Below are positions 9,560 to 22,600 of a DNA stretch of 64,000 bases, in pieces. Location of the stretch: the NCBI GenBank assembly GCA_051294375.1, contig CM119271.1:15568770-15632769 (forward strand), in the 5' to 3' direction. How positions within the stretch are numbered: position 1 is the first letter of the stretch; every line of letters starts with the position of its first letter. This DNA comes from Paraspadella gotoi. Lineage: Eukaryota > Chaetognatha. The position numbers and the translations under genes are program-made. The notes under the pieces were generated by a model. It ran no database searches. It had not been told where the DNA came from and saw only the letters and a program-made list of their open reading frames with translations.

Positions 9560-11616
9560 TCAGGACTCGAGCAAGACGCAAGGCTCGGCACCGGGATAAG
9601 GGGGCAGCCCCAAACCGTATTTGGTCTCTAGCTTTGGCGGAACGAACCGGCCGCCGAGCCAGTGGCGCCGACCGCGGAAACGAAGGGCGCACTTTTTCGG
9701 CGCCGTTAGGGAGACGAGGCTGTCGGGCATGAGTCCGTCCTCGGCGCCGTCTTCAACGTGCCAACCCGAGGGGACGTCAATGCTGCAGATGGGAACGTCG
9801 CAGCGCTGAGAAGTGAGGCAAAAAGGGAAAGAGGGTAACGGCTTAAGAGAGATAAATCGAGAGGCCGCCCATATTTGGCTTTGCATTGGGTTGCAATGCA
9901 TCCTATTGCATACATTGCATTTCCTTGCGATTAAAAATGTGCAAAATAATACATTTATATCAAGTGGCACCGGACAAACTGACAGACAGACACTTGCCAA
10001 CATCAACGCCTCCTTCACTCACCTTCAACTTGTCGATGATTTCGGCGAACTGTGGTCTCGGCGGACCGACGAAGCTGAAGCCGAACAAAGCGTCGACGAT
10101 GAGAGAAAATTGAGAGTCGAGTTCCGACGAATCGGGGAGAGTCTCGGCAAATTTTATCTCCATTAATTCACACTAAGTAATTAATTTATTAATAAAATAT
10201 TTAATCAATAAATCAACGCAGGAAATTGGATAGATGGATCTGTATTTTGTCTCGCTTGGCTTTTTTTTTTTTGCATTTTTGTCTCTCTTGACCAATCAGA
10301 GACAAGTCTTCCCTCACGGAACCGACCGGAGAGAAACGGGGCACTCTTCAACTTACCCTCAAGAAATGACATCAAATTCCAAAGATATTATGAACTTTTA
10401 ATAACTTGCTTTTAGTATCAGTGATGGAGGCCTTAAACACAAAGCCTGTCCAAGTCAGGGGCAGATAGCTTATTTATTAAATGAATGGATAATTTTTATA
10501 TTGGTTGTACCAATTTCATTATCATTATCTCCTCGTGTATGTTATGTTAATAAAACTCCTCTTAATTTAACCTCCGTTACTTCGTTGACCGACCTGCTTG
10601 ACGAGATTGTCGAAGAGCGGTTTTCCGACGGCTTCTTTTGGTATAAAAGAGGAGAGGATCGAAACCAAAGAGTTTGAGGTGTCGGGCGCAAACGAGGCCG
10701 TCGCCTCCGTTGTTGCCGGGACCGCAGCAGACTAAGACTGAAAGAGGATTTGATGGAGAATGAGGTTTGATGGGGTTGGGGAATGAGGTCTGATGGGGTT
10801 TTATTGTGAACCGCTGTTTCAATGTGCACGCGTTTCTGTGAGACGTTAAAGGCCTTTAGTCCACATTTCTCAGTAAGAAGTTGGATTGCGAGAAATTCCA
10901 ATCGACTCGGTCTAATTTGCTTGCGCTGGAAATCTTTCCGCTTCGACGGAGTAAAGGTCAGGTTCACGACACGCCCCCATTTTTTCCACCCCCTTCCCTA
11001 CGCGGCTCCGATTCATCGAAAATCGAAAGAAGATCGAAAATGCGGAAATGGCAATCAATGTTTCCGACGACAACCACGACTGATTTGTACCTTTTTTGGG
11101 GGGATCGACCGAATACGTTTTGGAGATGGCGACTGCGACAGAATATCCTGCCAACTCCATCAGTTGATCCACGGAAAACTGGTACTCGTTGAAAAGCTCC
11201 AGGTCTGGAAAGTCGAGGGGATTATGAACTTAATATTCTTAAAGAGATTAACAAGGGTCAACATAAGGCTATTAGCTAAAACCGGCTGTCTCCATTAAAT
11301 AATTAAACCAGTATTAATTTTTAAAAATTACAAGATAAGAATAAGGTACAAAAGTTTAGTCCTTTTTCCCTCCTGTTCCTATTGATTTTAATGTAAGTGT
11401 TTCTTGATTGAATTCTCTCTCCTCACCGATATTCTGCGCCTCTTCCTGACCCAAAAACTTGAGTCTCTTCATCGCTGCGTCGATGGTTCGTGACGCCACC
11501 ACAAATCTATAGCCGTTGACGGGTTGGAATCGGACGCTGGTGACGACAGCGGTGAGGTCGAGAAAACGGGATGGGCGTGGCCGGAAGTAGCGAAGCAAAT
11601 GACGGGAGGACAACAT
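9560..11616 (-). CDS. NAXE: NAD(P)H-hydrate epimerase (YjeF_N family), 5 exons, one frame break
   Basis: This enzyme epimerises R-NAD(P)HX to the S form for repair by the dehydratase NAXD. The human orthologue is also known as AIBP. Exon 1 (11616 to about 11429) begins [19 protein letters not shown], a likely mitochondrial presequence, and includes [11 protein letters not shown]. Exon 2 (about 11202-11090) has [16 protein letters not shown]. Exon 3 (about 10738-10590) has the nucleotide-binding [20 protein letters not shown]. Exon 4 (about 10175-10025) has [18 protein letters not shown]. Exon 5 (about 9810-9560) has [24 protein letters not shown] and [14 protein letters not shown]. These are in the family order and nearly invariant. 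In exon 3 the frame changes after LLFYTKR: the conserved [10 protein letters not shown] is in another frame (about 10600-10650), probably an assembly indel. Confidence 0.92.
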
Positions 11617-11954
11617 GGATCCAATCGGTTCAACCTTTTTATGTTTCTAGCTCATTTTAATTACTTATTTTGTTTTTCTTTTTTGCTGAGAAGAGTAAAA
11701 CAAATGTTTTTTTATTTTTCGTTTACGCGAACGATATCAAAATCCGAAACGATAACGAGTTAACGACGGACGAAGGAGACAATAACAAAAAGAAATATTA
11801 ATGTAGAAATCGCATTTGAATGAAGAAGCGAGCGCGTCAGGAATCTGGAAGGAGCGCCACTGATTCGGAACCCTTCCTCAGGGGTTGTATATCACAATGG
11901 CGAAGATTAATAAAAAAAATAATATCGATGAAAAATAAAGAATAATTAAAGTTG

Positions 11955-14900
11955 CTAAATAATGTCAGAGATGCTGTCATTGGATTGAGATCGCGAATGA
12001 AGTCTTCTTCTGGTGACGCTGGTGAATGCTTGATCCTCTCGAACGTCTTGAGCGTCTTGTTTTTCTTCAATGTCATCGTTAATGTCATCGTTAATATCAT
12101 CGTTATTGTCATCGTTATTGTCATCGTTAATGTCGTCGTTAATGCCTTTAATGTCAGTGTCGGGTTGATTGTCTCGATCTTCTTTCTCGATAAGAGAAAG
12201 TGAATCGACGCCGAGAGAAAGGACGGACATTCGATCTCTCGCTCCAGCTGTAAAGTTAATAAACAAAATAAACATTAACAATACTAAAAACAAAATATTA
12301 AATCAACACCCTCCCAGTGTACCTGGCCCGCCCCTGAACGGCGCCCGACCCTTGGCGGAGACGTGATTCCACTCGACGCCGATTCCTTTGTCCCACGATT
12401 CGCCCATGGGGCATTTTCGGGACACGCCCACTCGACGGTAGAGGGTGCCGTGAGAGGGGGACTCGGCCGAGTTGGAGATGATCCAAGTCTGTACGAATGA
12501 TCGGCTTCAAAGAAACATGACGTGACATGACATGACAAGAAAGAACCGCCAACCTTGTTGTCGAATCCGCAAGAAACTTGCTTAACCTCTGACCCCACGA
12601 AGATCCACGCGGATCCTTCTGGCGTCGAAGGCGAAACTTGTTTCCGAAACCAAAGTTGATAACGAGAATCGATGGCCCAGACGCCCGTGGATGCGGCGCT
12701 GCAGGAGGACGGGGATCCAACCGATACCTGAATGAAGTTGTTGCGACTCGGAGGTTTTCCCACGTGCGTCCAAGATTCTCCTAATGGAAATTAGAGAAAG
12801 TGTAAACAATTAAAACAATAGATATAAACAAGAAAATATAAACCAAAAATAATAGACATTGTATTGTTTGACTTTCTTTTTTGCTATTTAGAATAGTGTA
12901 GAGATTTGAAACGAAAAATTCGTTGTAATAGCAATTTTTATTTTTATTACATGTACATGTTTCGACTTCTTAGGTTTTTGCGAGTCTTCATTCAGCAAGT
13001 GAATTCAATAGACCGAATAAGTTTTTAACATTTAGTTTGAGAGAAGTAGAGAGAAAGAGAGAGGAGAGAGTTTCCAACAAAGGAATTGAGCAAGGATAGT
13101 GGTCAGATGTGAGACAGGTGAAAGTAGCGGAAAGAGAGAGTAAATGATTGAAATTGGCTGAAAAGAAAAAAAGAGAGAGAGAGAGAGAGAGAGTAGAGAC
13201 ACAGGCGATCAATACATTAGGCAATGTACAACCAGTGAAAATTTTTTTAGAAAAATAAATATTTAACAAAAGTAATTAATAAATTAATTGTTAGCTGTAT
13301 GGATTGTTAGTAAGAGAAAATGAAATAGAAGAATAGAGTGATGAGGGATAAGATAAGTTAAAGATAAGTGAAATAGTAGTAAGAAAAAGAGGCTCAAAAA
13401 TGATCAACTCCGTTTTACGTCACGCCAAGAAGCACTCACGAAGGATAGGCGATGGCGACGGCGCGAAACGAGATTGGTTTCAAATCTCCGGATGACTAAG
13501 TCAAGAAGGGCCCAAAGTTGCTGGCTTTTACAATATTCTAATTACAAAACTGACGGAAGATGAAGATAGCATTTTACGCAAAGGTTTGTCTTATTTTTCC
13601 AACACCTTTCAAATTTCTGTTGTGACCTCATCGTCGGTATTGAGACAGGAGCCCTGGCTCCTGGATCAACGTCCCGAAGCGGGCGGTCTACCCTTCGGGC
13701 AGGAGGCGGCGCGGAGTGCTCAACGCCAAACGAGCCCGCTCCATTCCAACGTCGTCGTAAAAGTGAGGCGAATGGCCATCTGCCCTCACTTAAGCGATAA
13801 TCAGGCAATCATGGTTCACCCCGCAGATAAGGGAGCGAAAGCTGCGGTAGTCATGAAGCTATGGACTACAAAGCCAAAGTGCTAAAACTTTCGGACAAGG
13901 ATCATACAAGCCTTTTGAGTGAAGGATTCCTACTCTTACCTAAAGAGCGAGGATCCAGGCAGTGAACAAGCAAAATACGTGAATACTTGTCCCCGTCAGT
14001 TATTTCACAGAGTCAAACAACCTGACTCACGCAACGCGCTCTTTCTTCGGTCAACTGAAAGTTCATAAGCCCCCGATTAGTGCGCCCTATATCGTGTCTG
14101 CCGCGCAATTCCATTTAATGGAAAGACGAAGAGTTGGACCGCATTCTCACTCCTCTTGTCGGGGAAACCAGACAACCACTCAGAATAAATTCGTCTAAAG
14201 TCTGACAGAAAAGTTGCCAGATAAACATAAAAAGTGCCTTGATACGCATCCTCTTGTCCGTGCGATTTACCAGAGTATGTTTACAAAACATCCCCAGGGA
14301 TGGCGCTAATATTTCAGCAGAGCGCCGCCTGAGAGGAGGACGGTCATTGGCACGAGGCGTAGCCAATCCAAGTGGAGGACATGGCACTGCTGCGACTGGA
14401 CCTGGAACTGGACGTAACATTCAGGTTCAATGAGACGATACTATGCGCCACCTTGGTGGCTTAGGATGTGGCAAATCAACTCGATCCTCTGAGCAAGAGA
14501 TTTTATATGAGGACTATGAAGTGTGGAAAGCTTTGGAATCTTTTCGATCCCTGCATGCGCAGAGTCAAAGTTCTCTCTGTATCGGAAAGCAGACGATACC
14601 CATCCCTGGCCGTGCGCAATAGATCTCATTGAGACATTATTGACACACCTGAATGGCATAGAAGCTAAAGCATCAAGTGGACATTGTGAAAAGAGAGTGA
14701 ATGTCAATTCCGAATGCTCGATTGTGCTTATTAAAAGCGCAAGAGGGCTGGCTCATTGGAATTTTCAATATATCGCAAAAACCCGACCCACACTGACCAG
14801 TATTATTCCCTTTGATTCGCATGCTCCCTTGTCGCATAAGCTGGCACGGTTCAGGTCCCTTACCAGTAGAGCTCAGCTGATTCCGTCGACCCGCCCGAGC

Positions 14901-16660
14901 TTCAGGTTCGCCAGAGCATGAGCATTATCAAATAAGAGCCCGTGGCGGTATCAATGTGGTTACATCTCGTTGGGGCTGTTCGAGGAAGGCCAGGTTTCGG
15001 GCAGAAAACTTGGCTGAGGAACATGTGGCCACCAGGGGCTAGTCCAAGTAAGCCGCTGACGCAAGTTTTCAACCTCTCACCCCCCAGGAGGGACGAACGA
15101 GAGACCTGCTGATGTTGAATGGAAGCCGATCCGCGTCCCACCACACGCTGCAAGTGGGAGAATATGACAGAAGCGTCTCAAGAACAGTGGGTCACTTGTC
15201 CATCCTCCCCTATCACCCAGAGGGATCACTGAATCATTGTGCGGGTGCTCGCAAAGCAGGGGATCTCCAGTTCAGTGACGACTCCGCCGGCTCTTTACGT
15301 GAGCAATGTTGAACCGAAAGACAAAATCCCCAGATCCAAACATCAAGGCAGCGTCTATTTGGGCGGGCCCTGTGCACAGGAGCGGGCAACCAAACCACTG
15401 CACAGCACATACGTGGGGCGAGACAGTGGAAAATCTCTATCAGGATAGGTTCCAACAAACCATATCAAGCCCTAATCGCGACTCTACGAGGGCAACTATC
15501 TGTCCGGCAGTTGCAGACACGCAAAACTATGGACATCTGTTCAGAGAATGAAGACTGTCTCGTGCATGTCCCATGACCAAAACTGTTCTCAAGACGGGTA
15601 ATTAGAGAGGCAATTTACATCAAGGCACTCGAACCCTCTTTGAACGTTGATGGAGGACGATTCGAAACTCCCTCCAAGCTATGATTCGCTTAATCAAAAC
15701 TGTGGTGGAGCACCCACGCCACCTCACGCACGGTGATTCCCCTGTCCTCACTCAACGGGTCAGGCGGAGCCTCTCAGCATGGCAAATGGACGATACCGAT
15801 GCCTCAACGAGCTTGCAGACAACTTGGCGCGACTCTTCTCGTGCTGAGCGTCGCCCAAAACGACAGCTACAAGAGGAGGGAGGGAGTCTAGTATCACCTG
15901 TCCCCAAGACAGGCCCGAACAGGCAATCGCCCACCTCACGTCAGGTTGAGAGGAGGGCCTTCGGCAGGCCTTAATCAGGTCAGAGAGATATGTCGAGTGG
16001 CACTAGGCATTTTTCAGCGATCATTACCCAGATCCAGCCCTGTCCCATTCCACCACAATATCATCTCAAGCCTATTGACAGGCCAATGACCCAACTACAT
16101 CGTTAACGTCCCACATTAGCCGGCTGGGGGGGGGGCAGCCTCGATTTTTGAGCTCTTTTTCCTTAGCACTTACTATTTCACGTTATCTTTAACGTATCTA
16201 TCCCTCATCACTGTATTCTTCTATTTCATTTTCTCTTACTAACATATCATGCAGCTAACATTAATTTATGTATTACTTTTGTTAAATATGTTAGTTTTTC
16301 TAAAAAATTGTTTCAGACTGTATGTAAATTGCCTATGTATTGATCGCCTGTGTTCTCTCTCTCTCTTCTCTCTCTCTCTCTGTTTTCTTTTCACCAATGT
16401 TCAAAAGAATCATTTAACTCTCTCTTTCCCTATCTTTCACCTGTCCCTCACATGCTGACCACTATCCTTGCTCAATTCTTTGTTTGGAAACTCTCTCTCT
16501 CTCTCTTTCTCCTCTCCTCTCAAACTAAGTTAAAATTATTGGTTCTATGAATTCATTGCTGATGAAAGACTCGCAAAAACTAAGAGTCGAAACATGTACA
16601 CTTAATAAAAATAAAATTGCTATTTACAAACGAATTTTTCGTTTCATCTCTAAGCCAAAA

Positions 16661-16699
<39 letters not shown>

Positions 16700-19600
16700 G
16701 AATAAACAAGAAGATATAAACCAAAATAAGTCAAACTTTACCCGTCGTCGCCTCCGTCGAACATCCGGAGCGGACCCAGGCGGCGCCGTCTTCGGACACG
16801 CCCCAAACGGCGCCGCCTCCGCCGACAGAGACGCCGATGAAGGGGCGCTCGGCGGCGACGTGGCGCCACGAGGTTCCTTCGGGTCGAGCGGCGTCGACGC
16901 CGACGCGGAAGAGGACGACGCCTTCGGAGGTGACGGCCCAGAGGGAGATGGAGGAAGAAGAAGAGGAGGAGTCGACCTGACAATGAAGGAAGTTTTAAAT
17001 TTCTAATCAGAATATTCTATACATTTTATTATGATTTTTATTAACTGTTATTTTACAGCAGTTAATGTTAAATTCTAAGCGATGACTACCAATAAACAGC
17101 AAATGCTGAAAGTTAAGAAAGATAGTTTTAATATAATTATAACTAATTTATAACTCCTAACCTCCATCGAGACGTCGCGCAGCAGCTGGTCGCCGCCGAC
17201 CTCTTTCCACGGTCCGTACGCGCGTGAGTCTGCAGCTGCGCGTCCAGCGTCGACGCCGCACGTACGACATGAGTCCGGGGCGGTCGGTAGTAGGCTGCGG
17301 GGAAGTCGCGCGGCGTACTGCCATCCCTCGGCGTCGCAGCCTTCGACGAGGGAGAGGTCGACCTGATCACGAATCGGGAAGTTTAGATAATCTTAATAAT
17401 AATCTATTTATAATCTACATCTTAACCCTGATCATGACCTCAAATTTTAATCTCAATTCTAATCTAAATTGTCCATCCTTATCTTTAATCATCGCTCCAT
17501 GTCAGATAGGGAAATATGAGTTTACCTCCCAATCAGAGACCCACTTCCACTGAGTGTTGGGGAACTTTAAGTCGTCCCGCCTCCGCTCTTCTCGTCCGGG
17601 AGACGTCGCTCCAATTTCGGTCGGTCGGTAGGCCTGAAAAAGAAATAACTGAACAATTGAGAAAGAACTGAAGCTAGAAGATTAAAATTACATTAAGATT
17701 AGGTTAAATTAAGATTAATTTAAAATTAAATAAGGATTAAAATGAGAGTAAATTGAAAGTAAATAAAAATTAGATTAAGATTAGATTAAGCGTAGATTAA
17801 GAGCCTACCGACGTCCGAGAATCCAGAAATAGGATTCCACCTTTGATTCTCGTAAGTGTGAATCTTTCTCGTGTCGATCATGAGGTGAACGTTTTGATTG
17901 GAAGTGGCGGAGCTGGAGTGAGCGCCCAGCGCCGTCTTGCCAGTGTAGTAATAGGCCTTGCGGTCGTGGCCCAGGCCTGCAAGACCAGAGACAATGGGTA
18001 AGAAAGAAAAAGGGCGAAAGGTAAGTTTAATATCCCCGAGTCCTCACCCCAAACCACGCCCGCCCCGGATGTGGAGACGCGGTCGAGATGGCCGCCTATT
18101 TGGCGCCAAAACATGTCGACCGCTTTGAGTTTGGGTTCCGACCGCGAGGTGGAGCGGGAGTCGCCGTTGGGGGAGGCGGGAGGAAGAGGAGGAGGAGGCG
18201 GCGGTGGTTCGTAGGCGAAGATTTCCCCGTGGAGGTTCGTTGACCAGAGGGCTGAAGAAAAGAAGAAGATAAGGCGACAACAACGATAACATTTCTAAGA
18301 AATGAAGACGCCTCTTACCGAATTTGGTTGGCGTGGACGGGACGTGGCGGAGTCGGTCGCAGGCGGCGGCGAGGCAGGACAACCAATCTTGGAATTCATC
18401 TTCGGAGGAAAATCCGAGGCGGAGAGGAGTTTGGTGGGAAAGACGTCGGGCGGTGATCAGCGCCAAAACGGGTCTGAGAGTGAAATAAGGAGATTAATTT
18501 AACACGAGTCTTTATTACTACTCAATGTTTGAACGATTCAAACACGAGATCCACTAAGAAATTACCTGCTCGACCCGGAGGGATCAGAAACCCTCGTCGT
18601 GCAAACGCAGTCTTCGAGGCGAATCTTCATGTGCTGTCAAAAGAGGAAAAATAAAGTAAGAAAAACCGCGGGGAATGAAAAGAAGAAGAAAATGCGAGGA
18701 AAAGGAAAACCTGATTACGTACCTGATAAATGAGATTAACGGTAGAAGCAGCATCGGGTGCAACAGTTTCATCATCCTGGTTAATGGTTAATAATTTTGA
18801 AACGTTGAGTGTGCGAAGCCGGTACGAAATAGATTTGACAACATCGAAATACAACAAATTAAAATTTAAATGAAGCCATAAGATAAGTATAGCTTACTTT
18901 TCGTCGACAGAGCGAATCCTTGTAATATAGGGTCATCGTTCCGACGGGGACTCCCTGCTCGATTCCTTGTTCCACCTGAAAAGATAAAAGATAAAATTAG
19001 AAGAAGAACAATTTGCCAATTATTATTCAATTTTATATCAATTATTTATTAATTTATTTAATATTCATTTTAGTTTATTCCGAACCTCGATCCTTGCGTC
19101 GCACCACCGGAAAGGCGGGTGATCCGTCCACCAGACGAGGTTTCCCTTTTTGGTCCAGACCCCGCGATCGATGGCGGAGCCGAAGTCGGGGCGGAGGGCG
19201 AAGGGCTGCACTTCTCGCTTGAATCTGAGCCATGGGGAAATTATAATAATGACATTTAAACATTAATCCAATCTGTTTTAACGTTATTCATTGTTTTCAA
19301 GACTTTCTTTTCGTTGCGTTAAAATAAAGAGTAAAGAAAACGTTTGTTATATAAAGTCACAGTTTATTAGAAACAAACAGACAAGTTGATAGCATTTTTG
19401 AACAGAAAAACAAAAGTTTTCTTAACTCGTAACTTCATTCATCAAACGCTTATTAATAAGTCCAACCTGGCATCGAGCTCCAACCAAAGCGCGGGTCTCC
19501 AGACTCCTTCCAACCCCTCGTCCTCTTCCGTCTCGTCTTCGTAAAAGGCTCGAGCGCCGTCGCGGTGAAGACCAGTCACCGACAACGAATGACCACAGAA

Positions 19601-22600
19601 CCAATTGGGCATTTGAGAGGATGGTCCCTAATTCAATTTTCAAACAATATTCATTAAAATTTAAGTAAAATAAGAAAATAGTTTTACCTCACCTCAGTTT
19701 CTACGACGCATCCGGACCCAGAGACCCAGAGCCACTCGGTGTCGACGCCGAGATCCGGCCATCCGGCCCAATCGACGCCGCCGTCTCTCGATCGGCGACC
19801 GGACGCCGACGACCGCTCAGAGGTTGACTCGCTGGCGGGAGACTCGGCACGAATCACCCGGATGTGAGGGATTCCGGGGAAAGAGCGCGACGCCGCCGAG
19901 AAAGGGTCGTCGTCGGCGGATCGCAGTTCCGCCACGCGGGATTTGGCGCCGGCGGAACCGGCGCCACCGACGAGACTGACGCCCGAGTCGCGGGAGTCGC
20001 CTCGAATCTGAAGAAGGTAAGGACGATTAACGACTATATTTAGCTTACTTTGATTGATTGATTAATTAGTTAATTCAGTTTATTAATTCCGGATTCTTAA
20101 CTCACAAGATTGACAGGACCAAATGTGAAAGGATCCGAGTCGTCGGCGATGGAAGATTGCGACGACCAACACTGATCCATTTCTCCTCTTCCTCCTCTTC
20201 CTCCTCCCAACGAAGTCAAGGGATTCGCATCGGAACTGAAGTGAATAAATAAATTACATATTTAATACATAATTATATTTATGTATTGTTTTCTATTTGA
20301 AACGTTTTTCATTCGTTATAACTCGTGCGTTGTAAAATGAGAAGATTCACAAGTATAAAAAAAGAATAATGAAAACAATAAGTTGACATTGCAAAAGTAG
20401 TTATTACTAATTATTAGTAAATGGGATAGAATAAATAATGAGTTCCAGAGAAACATTGACCTTTTATAAAATCTTAACTACATAGTACATAATAAACATA
20501 ATCGAAGTTAAATCCCCTCCCTCACCTGCAAGTCAACTTGGGCATGACGGGCAGCACGATCGATCGCCACGTCTTCCCGCCCGGCTCCGTCGCCGAGACG
20601 CCCGTCCGAAAATAGACGGCGCGATCGTCGGCGCCGATGGCCCAGACTTGATCGTTGGCGCCCACGGAGACTGTGGACATGCGACCGACCATCGCCAACC
20701 ACTCGGCGCCGGTCACGCTCTCCTTTTGGCGAGAGGCCGTCACGGCGCGGACTCCTTTGCGGAAAAAGACCTGTAATGCAAAATATGACCCACTACATGT
20801 TACACTCTTATTAATATGTACTTCTTCTCCACCTTCAACTTACCCTAGAGTCCCTCGTAACGGCCCAGACGGCGTTGACCCCGACGGACAACTGGAGGAA
20901 CTTGTGGTCAGAATCGTCGGGCGGAAATACGACGTCCCAGTGGGTGCCCGTCTCTCGCTCTTTGCCCACGCCGATGCGGACGAGGCAGTGGCCGTCCCAC
21001 GTGACGGCCCACAGAAGACCCGTCGGACCCACGGAGATGTCGATCACTTCCGAACCGGGCTAGCAGGAGAGAGAGAGAGGGGGAATTAGTCAATAGACTT
21101 ACCCGAACCTTACCCCAGAATCCTTACCTGAGTCGGCACCACCTCCCATCGCGTCCCTTGCGGCGACGTGGCGCAGACTCCGTGTCGATATAAGACTCGA
21201 CCGAGAACCGTCACCGCCCAGACTTGGAGAAATCCCACCGGGTGACGACCTGTTTTAAAAATATCATTTATTACATAACATTTTAGAATTACATTTACAA
21301 ATTAATCTGACGGACCCGGAAGATCGTGACCCCCGACGACGACGTTGATGAATGGCTCTTGGTGATCGTCGGCGTGAAGTCCGTCCGTCTTCGACCATCG
21401 ATCCGTCGCTATGTAGCGACTGGAGAGGAATTAAATAACATTTAATAATTATTATTTCTATTTATAGGGTATATTATCATTGTTTGTTTTTTTTTCTTCA
21501 CCGGCGGCGAAACCAACGGCGACGACGAACGCAGGACGTGAACTTCATTTCGGGAAAATAGGAGGCGGGAAAGTCGACGGCGTATTGCCAGCCCTTTGGA
21601 TCTAAAATGGTAAAGAATGAGGAATGAGGATGTAGCAGATTAATTTGTGAATTGTCTGAAATGAGATTGAGTTCCTCAATCTCATTTGCATATTGTCGTA
21701 TTTTGATTAAGCTTTGATAAATTTTTATTCTATTACCTTAAAGGTTTAATATTATTATTTTACATTAGTAAATGATCATGTTTATTTGTGGTTCCGTTAA
21801 TAGCTAAATAATTAATGATTTAATTGTCATAATTGCTAGTTTATTACTTTAACTATTCTTGTGATTCCAGCTGACCTTTCTATGTTTAGTAAAGAAAATA
21901 TATTCTCAGAGAATTATCCCTTAGTCAGCTAGGATTACAAGGGTCGGTTTTGAACCACTATGCTCTTGCTAGCTCAACACTTAGGTTTAGCATCCATTAA
22001 GATATTAACATGTAATTGCTATCTTTTCATAGGTCTATACTTGAATACATTGCAAGCCTAACTCTCTAGTTCATTAGTCTTACCAAGAAGCCAGTCAAGT
22101 AGCCTTCAAACATTAAGTAAGTCACTGAATAATTATCCACTGAACCTATAGTAACCGATGTCATGTATAATCAGGGTAACCATCATCACAACAGAGATAC
22201 CCCTCTGTTAGAAGGATACTAATGAGTCTTGAATTAAGGCTAGCATGTTTCTGCTATGTTATTATGTATATGTAAGAGATTATATATTATATAGAAAGAG
22301 AATTGGAGATCTTAACCCAGCGCTGTCTGTCCATAGTTTGGGGTAAGATGACTTAATATTTGAAAGAATGAAAAATGTTAATATGGGTGGTAGCCATTTA
22401 GTTTTGAAAGATTCAAATCAAAAGAACCTTTGGTTGCCTCTCCGCCGCAAGTGGCGTCCAGCGTCCAACCGTCGGCCCCGGCGCCCTCGTCCGCCTCCCA
22501 CTCCCAGGAGGAGGAAGGAAGTTTGAAGGAAGACTTGGGAAGATGCTTCAGTCCCGATTCGTCGCTCCATTGGTGACGATCTTAAATTTAAAAAATGGTT

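Larger units (their letters stand above)
12896..16654 (+). mobile_element. Degenerate Penelope-like retroelement (RT plus GIY-YIG) with about 500-bp inverted terminal arms
   Basis: The core (about 13.45-16.1 kb) is on the plus strand, opposite to the host gene TECPR1. Broken frames show Penelope-type reverse transcriptase: AIMVHPADKGAKAAVVM (13800s), FFGQLKVHKPPISAPYIVS (14040-14096), a DD motif in KADDTHPWP (14590s) and FDSHAPLSHKLARFRSL (14810-14865). Downstream is a GIY-YIG-like segment, KDKIPRSKHQGSVY then HSTYVGRDSGKSL (15320-15440). Stops and frameshifts occur throughout, so it is inactive. The arms 12896-13403 and 16148-16654 are diverged inverted copies. A direct duplication of about 28 bp (ATAAACAAGAAAATATAAACC at about 12827-12855 and a near copy at about 16702-16727) flanks the insertion. 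Confidence 0.85.

Noticed and set aside
12045-12160. Direct repeats of about 9-12 bp (ATCGTTAATGTC) that at first looked like a small CRISPR or satellite
   Set aside because: They encode the INDD/NNDD acidic tail of TECPR1 and have no spacers of uniform length.
21629-22210. Helitron identity for the hairpin repeat family
   Set aside because: A hairpin near one end and a nearby CTAA were seen in one copy, but the other copies lack CTRR at the same distance and there is no 5' TC end.
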